Of a stretch of 64,000 nucleotides of DNA, positions 33,527-44,884 are shown one piece after another (the first letter of the stretch is position 1; each line of letters opens with the position of its first letter). A program made the position numbers and the translations under genes. The stretch comes from Timema cristinae (Eukaryota; Arthropoda; Insecta; Phasmatodea; Timematidae), in the NCBI GenBank assembly GCA_039000515.1, contig JBCFYV010011135.1:18868178-18932177 (forward strand), in the 5' to 3' direction. Under the pieces are notes generated by a model, which did not search any database, was not told the DNA's origin, and saw nothing but the letters and a program-made list of their open reading frames with translations.

Positions 33527-33659
33527 TCTATACTTATAAAATAACATGTCCTGACTGACTGACTGACTGACTGATTCATCATCGCCGAGCGCAAACTATC
33601 AAGGCTACAAGCATGAAATTCAGACTGTATATTCTATTTGTTATGTAGGCACCCACTAA

Positions 33660-34327
33660 GGGTACGGCCAGACTGAGCGCGCGAGCGACTAAAATATAAA
33701 ATAGAACACATTGGTTGTAATAGGGGGTGGCCACACTGGAGCGAGCGAGCGAGCGAGCGACGCGCGCGCTTGAAAGATAGAACTGGTTCTATTTTTCAAG
33801 CGCGCGCGCTCGACCCGGTACAGTCTAGTTTACAGGCGCTAGGCAATATTATTGTATGTTGGTTCATTGAGTGCTGGGGAAACTTCTCATTTTGACATGA
33901 TATTTGACTTTTTTCTATCAGTGATAGGTTTAACACACTTTATATTAATGGCCCGGTGACCTGGCGGTCTAGGGGTAAGGTGTCAGACTTCTGTGCTGGC
34001 AGCCGGGGTTCAATCCTCGGTCCCGGCACAGATTTATCTTATTTCCAAACCCTTCCTTCACCTCTGACAAGACATCTTGTGAATGTGTGGAATGTCAGGC
34101 CGCCACCGTGGTCCGGATTCCACGTTAAACTGTAGGTCCTTCATTTAATCTCACAATAACCCTACCATTACACATTAGCGTAAGTGCGTATAACCCGAAC
34201 GGGTAGTAAGACGCGGTACTAATACTAATCTAACTAGGGTCCGCTAATTACGCGCTCGCTCACGCGCTCGCCAGTTTGGCCACCCAGTCGCTTGCGCGCT
34301 CGCTCGCTTGTCAGTCTGGCCGAACCC
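33660..34327. mobile_element. PIF/Harbinger-like MITE inserted in the Helitron
   Basis: Ends share GGGTNCGGCCAGACTGA as inverted repeats, with TAA duplicated on both sides (33657-33659, 34328-34330). Three-base T(W)A duplications and G-rich TIRs fit PIF/Harbinger. Subterminal DNA is rich in GAGCGAGCG and GCGCGC and includes a foldback at about 33761-33815. The Helitron at 4317-5006 is the uninterrupted site. A SINE-A sits inside. Confidence 0.8.
33955..34230 (+). repeat. SINE-A, full length, inside the MITE
   Basis: Complete head (GGTGACCTGGCGGTCTAGGG), B box GGTTCAATCC, body and 3' motif; tail reduced to CTAATACTAAT. I could not find a clear duplication. Confidence 0.93.
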
Positions 34328-34679
34328 TAAGAAAGCATTTTAGAAAATTCCACCCCAAAGGGGTCAAAATAGGGGATGATAATATGTATGAAAGTCCGTC
34401 ATTTTGAAAGTTACACAAACAAAATTTTGTATTTCGGTTATTGACGTAAAACAAATAAATACATGTTTCAGGAATTTTGGAAATTTTATTTAATAAGGGA
34501 TGAAAAAGGGGGTGAAAGTTTGTATCGGACTTGCATTATTTTTGATCTGAGGTCAAGTTATGGTCATCAACGTAACGTAATATTTTAAATTAATCTGTAA
34601 ATACATATGTATATTTTCGTATTTGTATATAATCAACTTCCACGCGAGCAAAGCCGTGGGCAAAAGCTATCTAGTCCTT

Positions 34680-35232
34680 CCATATTGGGCGCCTATTGAG
34701 TTTCCAACAAGAAGTTACTAACTAGTTGTACTAAACATGCTGACTAACGTTTTGGAACATTATGTTCGTTGGTTCAAACCCAGCTGTGGACCGATGGATT
34801 TTTCATGAGCGATAAGTATTCATTCGTAGCACAACTTCATTCAGATGGGAAAGTAAGGGCTTCGTTCCCATGTCGATTGTGTCATGTTAAATAGTAATAT
34901 TTAGCACCGCATCTTACTACCTGTTCTGGTTATACGCCTTAAGTACTAATTGCGCTAATGGTTTAGGAATTGGGAAAGTTGAATTAGAGGAAGTGAACCC
35001 GCATTTAAGTGGAGGGATAGTGGATAACTATTTAGGAAGCACCCCCCCCCCCCCCCAGTTCACCTGACAGAGATTCGAACCTCAATCTCCCCGTCCTCAG
35101 CAGTCGAGCTCAACACGACAAGCGCGTTAGCCAACTACGCCACCGAGGCGGGTGGCATGTTAAAGAACCTTGGATGATGTGTGAGAGTACCTTTCCTGGA
35201 AAAATTGGGAAGTGGTTTCAAAATCACTAAAA
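34680..35232 (+). repeat. SINE-C copy split by a SINE-B
   Basis: Left part (about 34700-34891) has a tRNA B box (TTGGTTCAAACCC), then GTAGCACAACTTCATTC and CCCATGTCGATTGTG. The right part resumes at 35156 (CATGTTAAAGAACCTTGGAT) to GAAAAATTGGGAAGTGG. The same order is found uninterrupted at 44885-45125. The CATGTTAAA duplication (34883-34891, 35156-35164) marks the SINE-B insertion. Confidence 0.75.
34892..35155 (-). repeat. SINE-B, full length, with poly-C tract and 9-bp TSD
   Basis: One of the best SINE-B copies: 3' motif at the left, GTGAACCCGCATTTAAGTGG, a run of about 17 C (35041-35057) next to the B box GATTCGAACCTCAATCTC, then the A box (AGCGCGTTAGCCAACTACGC) and CACCGAGGCGGG. Flanked by CATGTTAAA. 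Confidence 0.93.
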
Positions 35233-35239
35233 AAAAATC

Positions 35240-36550
35240 TCTTTTTTTGATTTAATCAATCTGTTCAGATAGCTCATGTTAAATATATCACATAAATAAA
35301 TAATAAAAAAACTTTTGGGAAGCAAACCTAAGAATAAAATTAATCCATGAGTTATGAGTTTTTGGGCCACCTTTTTTCCGTCTCTCCTGTTGTTTTTAAT
35401 CTGTCTAAACATTTTTGTTCATCGAGGGCAACGTATTATTTACCCTTTGTTATTTTGAAAGGAAGTGTATTCTTGAAGAAACGAAACAAAACGTAAAAAA
35501 CGTTTTTGGCTATAGAGTTTTTTAAATTTTTTCGATAACCATTGGATCCTAATTTCGTACATGAAAATTATGAATGTCCTACGTTAAAAGAGTGGATTTT
35601 ATAACTTTGTACACATGTAATCTCGTAGACAGTGAATTCTTAGATAAACTTCTAGAACTTCACCTCAGTGAAAAAGAAAAATATTTGCTATTCCAGGAGA
35701 AAAAATTTCGTGGGTAGAAATCTACAAAAATTGCAATTATTTTATATCAAATATTTAATCATCAGATATTTATTATTTTTATTTTCATTTGAAAGATTCA
35801 CCCATTTATATTTCCCCCTTAAGCAAATACAAGTAGATTTACTCTAAATGTTAACTCCATTATACAAGCCCCACTTAAAAAACACAGATATATCTGGCAG
35901 TAATAAACTGAAAGGTTAACTAAAACAGTAACAAAGAGCTTTTTGCGACGGTGATCCTGTGGTATGATACATTATAGATTATTTATTTTGTCACCGTTAA
36001 AGGAAAAGTTTAGGTTTGAATGCATTTAGTGGGTGGGGTTGGTGATAATTTGTAAAAATCAAAAGTGAAAAACTAAATATAAGCAACTTCCCTTAAATAA
36101 AACTCAGGCAGGAAATGAACCAAATATATAAGCTAACGAGCCAACTTACGTTGAACCTTGTGACCAAGAGTTAGTGTCTATTAAATTAATTGTTGATTGC
36201 CCTCGTGATCAACATATTAATTCAAAGGTCTAACTTAGAGATTGTAACAACAGTTTTTTTTTAAATACTCTCCAAGAAAACGACCTACCGAATCATCGAA
36301 ACTCTCGAAACACTTCAAAATGTCTGCGTTATTTATTAGGTTGTTTGTTAACTCTAAATAATTCTCGAGAAATATAAACAAGCCATTGTGGTACCAAATC
36401 ATGCATTCTTATAAGTTTTATTTTTCTCCTTTCGCAACTAATATGAGACCTTGAAGTAAACAGATAAAATAATGATGTTAGCATTTCCTACAATCCCTCT
36501 TAGACATATCATAAGACATATGTTATTTATTGGTGAAATTTGGAACTAGC
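35240..36550. other. AT-rich interval, nothing recognised
   Basis: No known repeat and no convincing ORF. Confidence 0.45.
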
Positions 36551-36562
36551 TTTAACTTTTTA

Positions 36563-36846
36563 AGGTGACCTGGTGGTCTAGGGGTAAGGTGTCAGACTTC
36601 TGTGCTGGCGGCCGGGGTTCAATCCTCGGTCCCGGCACAGATTTATCTGATTACCAAACCCTTCCTTCACCTCTGACAAGACAACTTGTGAAGGTGGGGA
36701 ATGCCAGGCCACCACCGTGGTTCGGATTCCACGTTAAACTGTAGGTCCTTCATTTCATCTCACAATCACCCTACCATTACACATTAGCGTAAGTGCGTAT
36801 AACCCGAACGGGTAGTAAGACGCGGTGCTAATAATAATAATAATAA
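36563..36846 (+). repeat. SINE-A, full length, young copy
   Basis: The head has GGTGACCTGGTGGTCTAGGG and GGTTCAATCC; the first part resembles tRNA-Glu (CCTGGTGGTCTAGTGG). Intact body and 3' motif, (TAA)n tail. Duplications at 36551-36562 and 36847-36858 (TTTAACTTTTTA type) differ at one base. Confidence 0.95.
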
Positions 36847-37399
36847 TTTATCTTTTTAACTAACCGCTTAAACTTTTTTGAATCTAATTGCTCAACTGTT
36901 TTCTATTTTAAGAAAATACAATCAATTATAAATATTCATTTTATAATAATTATTGAAAAACGTTGAGCCATCAATCCATTTTATTTTTATTTTTTTATTC
37001 ACCTTGCCTTTTTTCAAAGTCTTTTGCTAAGTCCTTTTGCTGAGGCCATACATCCTCTTGAGACTTACTTTGCCATATATATCAGTCTGTCATCGATCTC
37101 AAACTAGGATAGAAGTGTTGAGGAAAGCACGTTGATGGAAAGGAAAGTCCATAGGACGGGCTCAGGGTAGTTTTAGTGTGATTGGAAACTCATTGATCGC
37201 TCAACCCGAAAAAAGGCTCCTTTCAAATGGAAAGAAATAATATGATAGACAGTTTGGCATTGCCACAGTCTAGAGACACCTGAATGTCTGTAACAAACTG
37301 ATAATTTACTTGAATTTACCTTCGATTGAAATATTTTTATTATTATTTTGAATTTAATACATTCATTTAAATAAGGTATTTAACGCGCAACCTTCTAAA

Positions 37400-37572
37400 A
37401 CGACTCATTACATCATCAAACGACTTTTAGATTAACTTAAATTTTAACTCATCACTGTAAAATTGTAAACCCGCTTTAAAATAATGATATATTTTTCGGC
37501 CATGTATGTAATCAAACCCAGGACCCCTGGTTTGATGTACAGACACGCTACCATCTGATCAAAGGGATTGGA
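37400..37572 (-). repeat. SINE-E copy, diverged
   Basis: Minus-oriented tRNA head: A-box relic (CAGATGGTAGCGTGTC on minus) and B box (GGGTTTGATTACATACATGG on minus), then the GTAAACCCGC and ATCACTGTAAAATTG blocks seen in the other SINE-E copies. Confidence 0.6.
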
Positions 37573-37679
37573 CAGGTTTTTTAAAAATTAAAAACGTCCT
37601 AATAATAATGGGTGAAAACTATCTCAGTGCTGAAGATGAGATCTGCCTTACTTGTAAGGTTCCCATAGTAAAAATATTA

Positions 37680-37964
37680 TTATTATTATTATTATTAGCA
37701 CCGCGTCTTACTACCCGTTCGGGTTATACGCACTTACGCTATTGTGTAATGGTAGGGTGATTGTGAGATGAAATGAAGGACCTACAGTTTAACGTGGAAT
37801 CCGAACCACGGTGGCGACCTGGCATTCCCCACATTCACAAGATGTCTTGTCAGAGGTGAAGGAAGGGTTTTGGCAATCAATAAATCTTTGCCGGGACCGA
37901 GGATTGAACCCCGGCCGCCAGCATAGAAGTCTGACACCTTACCCTAGACCACCAGGTCACCTTT
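37680..37964 (-). repeat. SINE-A, full length, perfect 14-bp TSD
   Basis: Minus oriented, (TAA)n tail at the left, complete head at the right. Flanked by TAGTAAAAATATTA at 37666-37679 and 37965-37978. Confidence 0.96.
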
Positions 37965-37979
37965 TAGTAAAAATATTAA

Positions 37980-39490
37980 TAGCTTAAGATAAGTATTAAA
38001 ACTATCATTAGTTAAACTTAACACATTCTTTATTTTAAACATACAATATTATATTTTATTTATCCAAAATTTGTGGATTATATTAGGAATAATAGTTTTA
38101 GCAAAATTATACAAAATTTAGAGTACTAGTTATCTAGAATCTTTAAAATTTGAACCTCGTATTTAAACTTTTTCTCAAAAAATATAGTATTTTATGGCAT
38201 AAACCTACTTTAGGCTTCCTCCAATACAATTGTTGATTTAGATGGTATATGGAGCACAATTCGAAAACCCCTAATTTGAATAATAATAAATTAAACTTTT
38301 TTTTAAACTCCTGTTTTTATTTTCATTTTTGGGGTTAACCATTTTCCCCTTGAAATTTTATAAATAAAAGACACGCTCTGCTCGTTCGACTTAACAGATA
38401 TTTGATGTAAATGTAATGTTAAAACATTAAGTATTGATGAAACGTTTGTTTTGCTCTTCTAATAGGGAAATATTTCGCATACATTTTAATTAATTAATGT
38501 TGCTACAATAGTATGTTAATCTATGAGTCGGTTTGCCCCTTATCGATGCACTATTAAATGACATCTGTGACTTAATACAGCTAATGTTTAAGTAAATATT
38601 GTATCCCATACTGTAGGTAATATATTACTTAGGCATCTATTTTGAGATTAGGCCTATTCTCGGGTCACCCCCTGCTTCTATACTCTCTGATGTTGGCATT
38701 TCTATATTTATATTTGATCATGTTTCATATTTAATAAATGTAGAATATTTTACCCGTTGACTTTTTATTCTTTTCAGGATATTTTATGGCTGGAGGTTAC
38801 AATTTGAGTAGTTCAAACGGGTTGTAAGACTCAGCGATAAAAAAATGTTACTATGGCAGAGACGACGAACATAGGTCTTAGAGGATATTTACTGAAACTT
38901 TACTAGATGTAAAGTGGAAAAGTATTTAAGTATGACTATCTTCAATATATTCTGCGTAAATTCACACCTCTACCTCCTCATCACCAGCTAACCATACCAG
39001 ATAAGAATGACGTCTAGTCCATTTTAACATAGCTTTGAGCAATACCTTCTTAAAATAATCTTACTTCAATTTATTTATTAATTTTATAGCTATTCTTATT
39101 AAAATTAATTACAAGAGTTCTTTTTTTTTTGCATGAACTTTGATGTCAACTTTAATATCTTAAAGCCAATATAAATGAACTTGTTGACACATGTTCGGAA
39201 ATGTTTAGTTTCCACGTCACGGCGTTAACTCATAAAGCAACACATTGGCCGGAAGGGCTGGGAGTGGCAGTGTTGTGCCATTTGACGGCAGTTTCACGAA
39301 ACCAGGAAAGCTGCGATGAATGTAAACATAAAAAAATATATATGCATGTACCACCCACGAGGCTAATTAGTGTCTGTGGTCTTGAATAAACAATTTGGCT
39401 GGTTTTTTCTTTCTGTGTTCTTTGCAAAGAAATTACACTTCTTTAGAAATTTTGATCAAATTAAATGTTATTTGTTTTAGTTTTATAGAC
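37980..39490. other. AT-rich interval, slightly mixed near 39.2-39.4 kb
   Basis: Open frames on both strands at 39201-39427 overlap and are mutually exclusive; neither is recognised. No shared repeat. Confidence 0.4.
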
Positions 39491-39495
39491 TTTAA

Positions 39496-39697
39496 GGGCC
39501 AGTTTCATAGTCAAATTTAGTACGCCTCAAGTGCGGCGCTACACTAAGTACATGACGACACCTACCTAAACCAGAATGGAATGGGCCGTTCTCGCATATG
39601 AAACTGGCCCATTCCATTCTGTTTTAGGTCGGTGTCGTCATGTACTTAGTGTAGCGCCGCACTTGAGGCGTACTAAATTTGACTATGAAACTGGCCC
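39496..39697. mobile_element. 202-bp foldback MITE, near-perfect hairpin
   Basis: Two arms of about 92 bp (39496-39587, 39606-39697) are complementary with only a few mismatches around an 18-nt spacer. The ends read GGGCCAGTTTCATAGTCAAA. TAA is repeated on both sides (39493-39495, 39698-39700), consistent with a Harbinger-type duplication. No coding capacity. Low arm divergence implies recent insertion or conversion. Confidence 0.9.
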
Positions 39698-39844
39698 TAA
39701 GAGTGAAAATTAGTGACCTATAAAAGGTTCCGAAAATTGTATGCGCTCTTGAACATTAAAAAGTGTCTGAATTATTTTTACCATCCGCCTGTCTATATGT
39801 ATGCCTTTTCCTTGGGCTATCTCTGAAACAGTTAAATACATCCA

Positions 39845-40115
39845 TTACTGTTTCCAGCCTGGGGTATTGGGTCAATTTTTAATTCAATCAATATATTTTA
39901 CACTTCCAGCTTGCTAGGCCTGTCGTAGATTAATATGCCTTAAAATCTATCCTAAGTAGAAGAGGCTCAACATCCAGTTCCCAGCCATTAATTGATCACT
40001 GTGAAAGGGTAAACCAACATTTCAACAATGATAAAGTTCTCAGCCATGCCGGTAATCGAACCCAGTACTCTCAGCTCAGTAGACAGACAAACTATCAACT
40101 GAGATAAGTTATTGG
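39845..40115 (-). repeat. SINE-E, near full length
   Basis: On the minus strand: A box (TCTCAGTTGATAGTTTG), B box (GGGTTCGATTACC), then GGCATGGCTGAGAAC, AATGTTGGTTTACCCTTTCA, TACGACAGGCCTAGCAAGC and a terminal CCAGGCTGGAAACAG block. The copy at 62405-62690 has the same order. The tRNA head is well kept. Confidence 0.8.
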
Positions 40116-40388
40116 AGCTGAAAAAATTATGAAGATTGCGTTAAGGATCGATATATATTTTATAGTAATATCTCAAGGAAATTTTTTTGGTATCTGCTGT
40201 GTCTCTCGAATAATAAGAACTAATCTATAAACAATTTGAAATCATGATCAAATAACTATTGATAATTTGATTCAAGATGAAATGTATGTTTCATTATTGT
40301 TGCACGTAATTAAAAAATAACAAACACGGATAGATTATTTTTAACTGTTTTTAATCGATTTTGTCACCGATTATTTAACTATGTTAGA

Positions 40389-40655
40389 AAGGTGACCTGG
40401 TGGTCTAGGGGTAAGGTGTCAGACTTCTATGCTGGCGGCCGGGGTTCAATCCTCGGTCCCGGCAAATATTTATCTGATTACCAAACCCTTCCTTCACCCC
40501 TGACAAGACATCTTGTGAATGTGAGGAATGCCAGGTCTCCACCGTGGTTCGGATTCCACGTTAAACTGTAGGTCCTTCATTTCATCCCACAATCACCCTA
40601 CCATTACACATTAGCGTAAGTGCGTATAACCCGAACGGGTAGTAAGACGCGGTGC

Positions 40656-40692
<37 letters not shown>
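40389..40692 (+). repeat. SINE-A, full length, long tail, perfect 12-bp TSD
   Basis: Complete copy with about fourteen TAA units in the tail, flanked by AACTATGTTAGA (40377-40388, 40693-40704). The long pure tail argues for a recent insertion. Confidence 0.96.
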
Positions 40693-40695
<3 letters not shown>

Positions 40696-40764
40696 TATGT
40701 TAGAGAATTATTTACATTAGGTTCAAAATATATATTCTTAGCACTGCTTCTAACAATCTGTCAA

Positions 40765-40935
40765 AGCTGTACATATTAAATATGATAAACTTATGGAAGA
40801 ATAAATTCTAATTTAGAGGAAATGTACTCGTATTAACGTGGATATGGAGTTGTAGATCATTAAGAAAATAAATGATACCGTGCACCATAAATATGTTCTA
40901 TATCTCTGATCTTAAGATAGAGGAATTTACTAAGT
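40765..40935 (-). repeat. SINE-B relic
   Basis: Blocks TCTAATTTAGAGGAAATGTA and TTAACGTGGATATGGAG in SINE-B order. Head and tail are eroded. Confidence 0.4.
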
Positions 40936-41324
40936 AAGAACTCGTAACATTAAATAGAATACATTGTTGCAGAAACACACCCTCAAAATGCGTAAATGAA
41001 ATAATACTCACTGTTACAGAAAAAATTAGTAAATAAGAATATCCCTGTTAACCAAATAGCATAACAAACAAAGTATTAATATAAAATTATATAGGCATTA
41101 GCTTATATTTAATAGAATATTGGTTTTATGAAAATATTAGCTTAATAAACAATGTTTACCTCTCATAGTATTATGACATTTAATTAAAAATTATTTCTTC
41201 TTTGAAATAACTGCTGAAATAAGATCGAAATTTATATGTACTTTAATGTAGAGTAATCTTAATTCTGTCTCATGTGAAAACAAAAATAGTCATATTATTT
41301 TTAATTTAAGGGATACCCGATTCT

Positions 41325-41560
41325 GTGGCTTCATGGTCTAATACGCTACTCTCGTTTTAGTCTAAACTGACGATGACAGGGAGAATGAGGTTCGAATCTC
41401 GATTGGGTGTACTGGAGCTGGAGTTTACCAAATATTTTTCCACTCTACCTACAAGCAAACGCAAGTACACTTCCTCTAAATATAACCTTCCTAATCCCTA
41501 AAACCCTCATTTTAATTAGTATATGAGCATATATCCCGAACTTATAGTAGGACGAGTCGA
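41325..41560 (+). repeat. SINE-B copy
   Basis: A-box region (TGTGGCTTCATGGTCTAATA), B box (GAGGTTCGAATCTCG), body (GGGTGTACTGGAGCTGG, TTTTTCCACTC, TACACTTCCTCTAAATATAA) and a decayed tail (ATATCCCGAACTTATAGTAG). Confidence 0.85.
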
Positions 41561-41564
41561 TACA

Positions 41565-42045
41565 AATAAAAATTATATCTGGCAGATAAGTTCTTTTTTT
41601 TATGAAAATTGGGTTGTTACAGTGACCCCCGGAGAGTATGCAATTCCTTCTATTGAAAAAACACCGTGTTTATTTTATTTTTTTATAATTTCCACTTCAC
41701 AGAGTTTCATACGAATTTTGGGATTTGTCTTGTGTCTCATGTGTATATATAGAATGCCTCTGGCATTTTGATGTATTCAAATATGAAAATGTAGAGCATG
41801 TTGAATAGGAACGAGGGGGACATGGTGGGGTTCTGGAATCTCCCAAGACCCCTAGAAAATATCTTCTTGTAGGCATTTGCATACCGTATGTAATTACAGA
41901 AATGTCTAGTTTACCGTAACCTCTCCTTTTGATATGAGTTAAGATCCGTAATAACGTTAAAACCGGAACCAAAGCTCTTCGCTTGAATTGCGTGAAGCTC
42001 TTAAGTTTAAGCTAAGGCTGGACTTAATTTGAATAAAATAAGACG
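41565..42045. other. Interval without recognised features
   Basis: Two overlapping opposite-strand frames (41523-41771, 41697-41972) match nothing known; the first starts inside the SINE-B. Confidence 0.4.
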
Positions 42046-42049
42046 CTTT

Positions 42050-42265
42050 TGTGTTCGAATGGTAAAATGCGTCACTATGACTATATAATGGACTGCTGAT
42101 GACTGGGAGATAATTATTAAAATCCCGGGAAGATGTATTGAGTTACTTAAAAATAAATACTTTCATATTCTACCTCTAAAAAAATGTAATTAAACTTCTT
42201 CTAAATTCAACCAAAGTTATATCTAAAAGAAGCCTAAATATTGCTACGTAGTGCTAAAGAAAAAA
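42050..42265 (+). repeat. SINE-B relic
   Basis: Head (GACGCTTTTGTGTTCGAATG), B-box relic (TTAAAATCCCGGG), ATTCTACCTC and TTCTTCTAAATTCAACC blocks, and GTAGTGCTAAAG at the end. Confidence 0.5.
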
Positions 42266-42305
42266 TTGATAAAATATCATCAGTTATTTAAGATCAATCA
42301 ACAAG

Positions 42306-42600
42306 GGAGACCTGGCGGTTTAGGGTAAGGTGTCGGACTTCTGTGCAGGTAGTCCGCGGTTCAATCCTAGGTCCCAGTACAAATTTATCTGATTGCCAAA
42401 CCCTTCCTTCACCTCTGAAAAGACGTGTATTAATCACAACATCACAACTTGTGAATGCGTGAAATGCCAGGTCTCCATCGTGGTTCGGATCCCACGTTAA
42501 ACTGTAGGTCCTCCATTTCATCTTACAATCACCATGCCATTATACATCAGTGTAAGTGCGTATAACCCGAATGGGTAGTAAGAAGCGGTGCAATTATTAT
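42306..42600 (+). repeat. SINE-A, subfamily with an internal insertion
   Basis: Complete but diverged SINE-A. After the ACCTCTGAAAAGAC block it carries GTGTATTAATCACAACATCA, absent from most copies. A shorter form of the same insertion is found at 48703-48725. The tail runs into a TTATTA/TATTA tract shared with the next, opposite copy. Confidence 0.92.
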
Positions 42601-42633
42601 TATATTATATTATATTATTATTATTATATTTAA

Positions 42634-42908
42634 ATTATTATTAGCCCCGCGTCTTACTACCCGTTTGGTTTATACGCAGTTACGCTAATGTGTAATGGTA
42701 GGGTGATTGTGAGACGAAATGAATGACCTACAGTTTAACGTGGAATCCGAACCACGGTGGAGGCCTGGCATTCCCCACATTCACAAGATGTCTTGTCAGA
42801 GGTGAAGGAAGGGTTTGGAAATCACATAAATCTGTGCCGGGACCAAGGATTGAACCCCGGCCGCCAGCACAGAAGTCTGACACCTTACCCCTAGACCACC
42901 AGGTCACC
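42634..42908 (-). repeat. SINE-A, full length, tail-to-tail with its neighbour
   Basis: Minus oriented. The tail meets the tail of the plus-oriented copy at 42306-42600, leaving about 40 bp of TTA-rich spacer. The 3' motif begins TTAGCCCCGCGTC. No clear duplication, because the left flank is itself SINE tail. Confidence 0.94.
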
Positions 42909-42909
42909 T

Positions 42910-43324
42910 TAATGTACTATTGATTGCCTTGGTGGCCTTAGGTAGTCCAAAGGATGCGGATTGACACTATTTTGTGTGATCTATTTATGACTCTGTTTAG
43001 TGAGAATTCATTGATAGGCCGGAAATTTCTATTCGACGCGGTTTTATTTACTTTAAAATGCCTGTGAACTTTGTATTAGTTTAAAGATATTCTCTTGGTA
43101 TTGTACTTTATACCACGCCTCCGTATTATGTCCGAGAACGGGGTGTTAGCTCGATAGTTGATCTGGCTTTATAATAATTTTACTGTGTTATCATGAGAAC
43201 CTTGTAATTACTGCGCCCAGAAAACTAGAGCCATTATAGGTGGTCCCACTTGATATAGATGTATTTATTGTAGGAAAATCTAGTCTATATCTAAATATAT
43301 CTAGTAATTTAATGTCCTTGTTCG
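42910..43324. other. Interval without recognised features
   Basis: Moderately AT-rich, no shared repeats. An 80-codon frame begins at 43240 and runs into the tandem repeat. Confidence 0.4.
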
Positions 43325-43329
43325 ATACC

Positions 43330-43745
43330 CATCGCTTGGTTTGTGGTTATCTTGTAAGCTTCATACATGTATGTCATAGTTTATTTTGTTTATTCATGAA
43401 ATATTACTTGAATATTAAAGTCCCTGACTTTGAGTTTTATAGTTTATTATTGTTAGTTTTGAAATATTATATAATTATATAATCTAGTATATTATGGTTA
43501 CAACTGAAATGTTATATAAATTTTAAAGACTTTGACTTTGAACTTTCTAGTATATTCTGGCTATTCATGAAATATTAAATAAATATTATTAAATTCTCTG
43601 AATTTGTTCTTTCTATTCTATTATTGTTATTCTTGAAATATTATATAAATATCCAAAAGTTTGAATTTCAAACCTTTTAGCTTATTTTGCTGTTCATGGG
43701 AAGTTATGTTAATGTTAAGGTCGCCATCTTTGAGCAATCTAATCT
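43330..43745. repeat. Degenerate ~64-bp tandem array, about six units
   Basis: The phrase TTCATGAAATATTA followed by AATATTAAAGTCCCTGACTT and TTTGAACTTT recurs with GAAATATTA anchors at about 43398, 43461, 43506, 43569, 43635 and 43699. Spacing is 63-66 bp except one shortened unit. Divergence between units is high, so the array is old. Confidence 0.75.
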
Positions 43746-44884
43746 ACCTTCATATTCACGAGGTATCATGTATTGTGGCTTCTGCTAATCATGTCAATTT
43801 TAGAGTTTAATGGTACATAATGTTTAACTTCTAAACCTCCAGACTTACACACTATGTTCAATATTCTTATGTTGATATTTTGTTATTGTTTCTTAAATAT
43901 ATCTCTAATATCTAATAAATATTTAGTTACTCTCTAGTAACTGCCTGGCTTTTATTTCTTGGGAAAAGAAGGTGGTTACAAACTTTGAAGTTTATTGGTT
44001 ATATAATTTGGAATAATAATTTCGGAGTATATAGCTTGAGTTTATTCAAACAAATTTGGAGTAAATGGATGACTATGGATAAGGAAGTCATAATCTGGAT
44101 GAAATGTACCCGTATCTATGTGGGCTAAGAGTGTGAAACCTTAAGTATACATTTTAGTTATAATCATTTTAATTTAGTATGGAGAAATTTGAATTTATAA
44201 TAAAAGGAACGTACTTAGATGGAATAGCTAATTATATTAATTGGTACAGATTCTCTGTTAATAAAAAAATATACATTAAGAAACATAACATGAAGATAAT
44301 TTATTCAAAGAGAAACTAATACATAGAAAAATTAAGTCAAATGAAACAGGTAAAATAACATTTCTAAGAAAATCATCGTTGAGATTAAGTAGTACATTTC
44401 TGAAATTAATTATCATGAAACAAATGAAAAATATAAATCTGAGCAAAACACAATTTAATTAGTATCAGATTAAAGGATTAGCTGATAAGCAATGAAAAGT
44501 GTAGAATAGCAAATTGACTAGATTAGCGTTATTAATATTATTTCTTAAAGACTTGCCAAATTTTGAATACTTGATATAAAGGTTATAGGTTTAATGAAGG
44601 TTCTTACTTAACAAAAAAATAAGTATATTAATATGCCAACAATAATAAACTTATTAGTTGAATAAATAGTTTGAAAATATGTTGACAAGGAAGATATGTT
44701 CTGTAATGTTTACAATATTTAAACTGTGGCAATAGAATGATCAATCATCTTAGTATAAATTCATAAAATATAATGCTGAAAGCTAGAGAAAATTCAAATC
44801 CTGACATCATCGCCTAAAGTCAGATTGTACTGAAACAAGTTACAGCCTATACCAAGTGACCTCCATTGTGATTGACATAATTTA
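43746..44884. other. AT-rich interval with a SINE-B scrap
   Basis: At about 44060-44150 there are minus-oriented SINE-B-like words (GATGAAATGTACCCGTATCT, GTGGGCTAAGAGTGTG). The rest is very AT-rich and unassigned. Confidence 0.4.

Larger units (their letters stand above)
33527..34674 (+). mobile_element. Non-autonomous Helitron, copy 2, with nested MITE and SINE
   Basis: Begins TCTATACTTATAAAATAACA after an A (33526) and ends in CTAG (34671-34674) before a T. A hairpin CCACG/CGTGG around GAGCAAAGC lies 11 nt before the end. The (GACT)n run follows the 5' end. Outer parts match the copy at 4317-5006 in reverse orientation. A 668-bp insert at 33660-34327 is absent from that copy. No coding capacity. 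Confidence 0.9.

Noticed and set aside
33549..33572. (GACT)n as an independent microsatellite
   Set aside because: It is present at the same place in both Helitron copies (also near 4966-4982), so it is part of the element.
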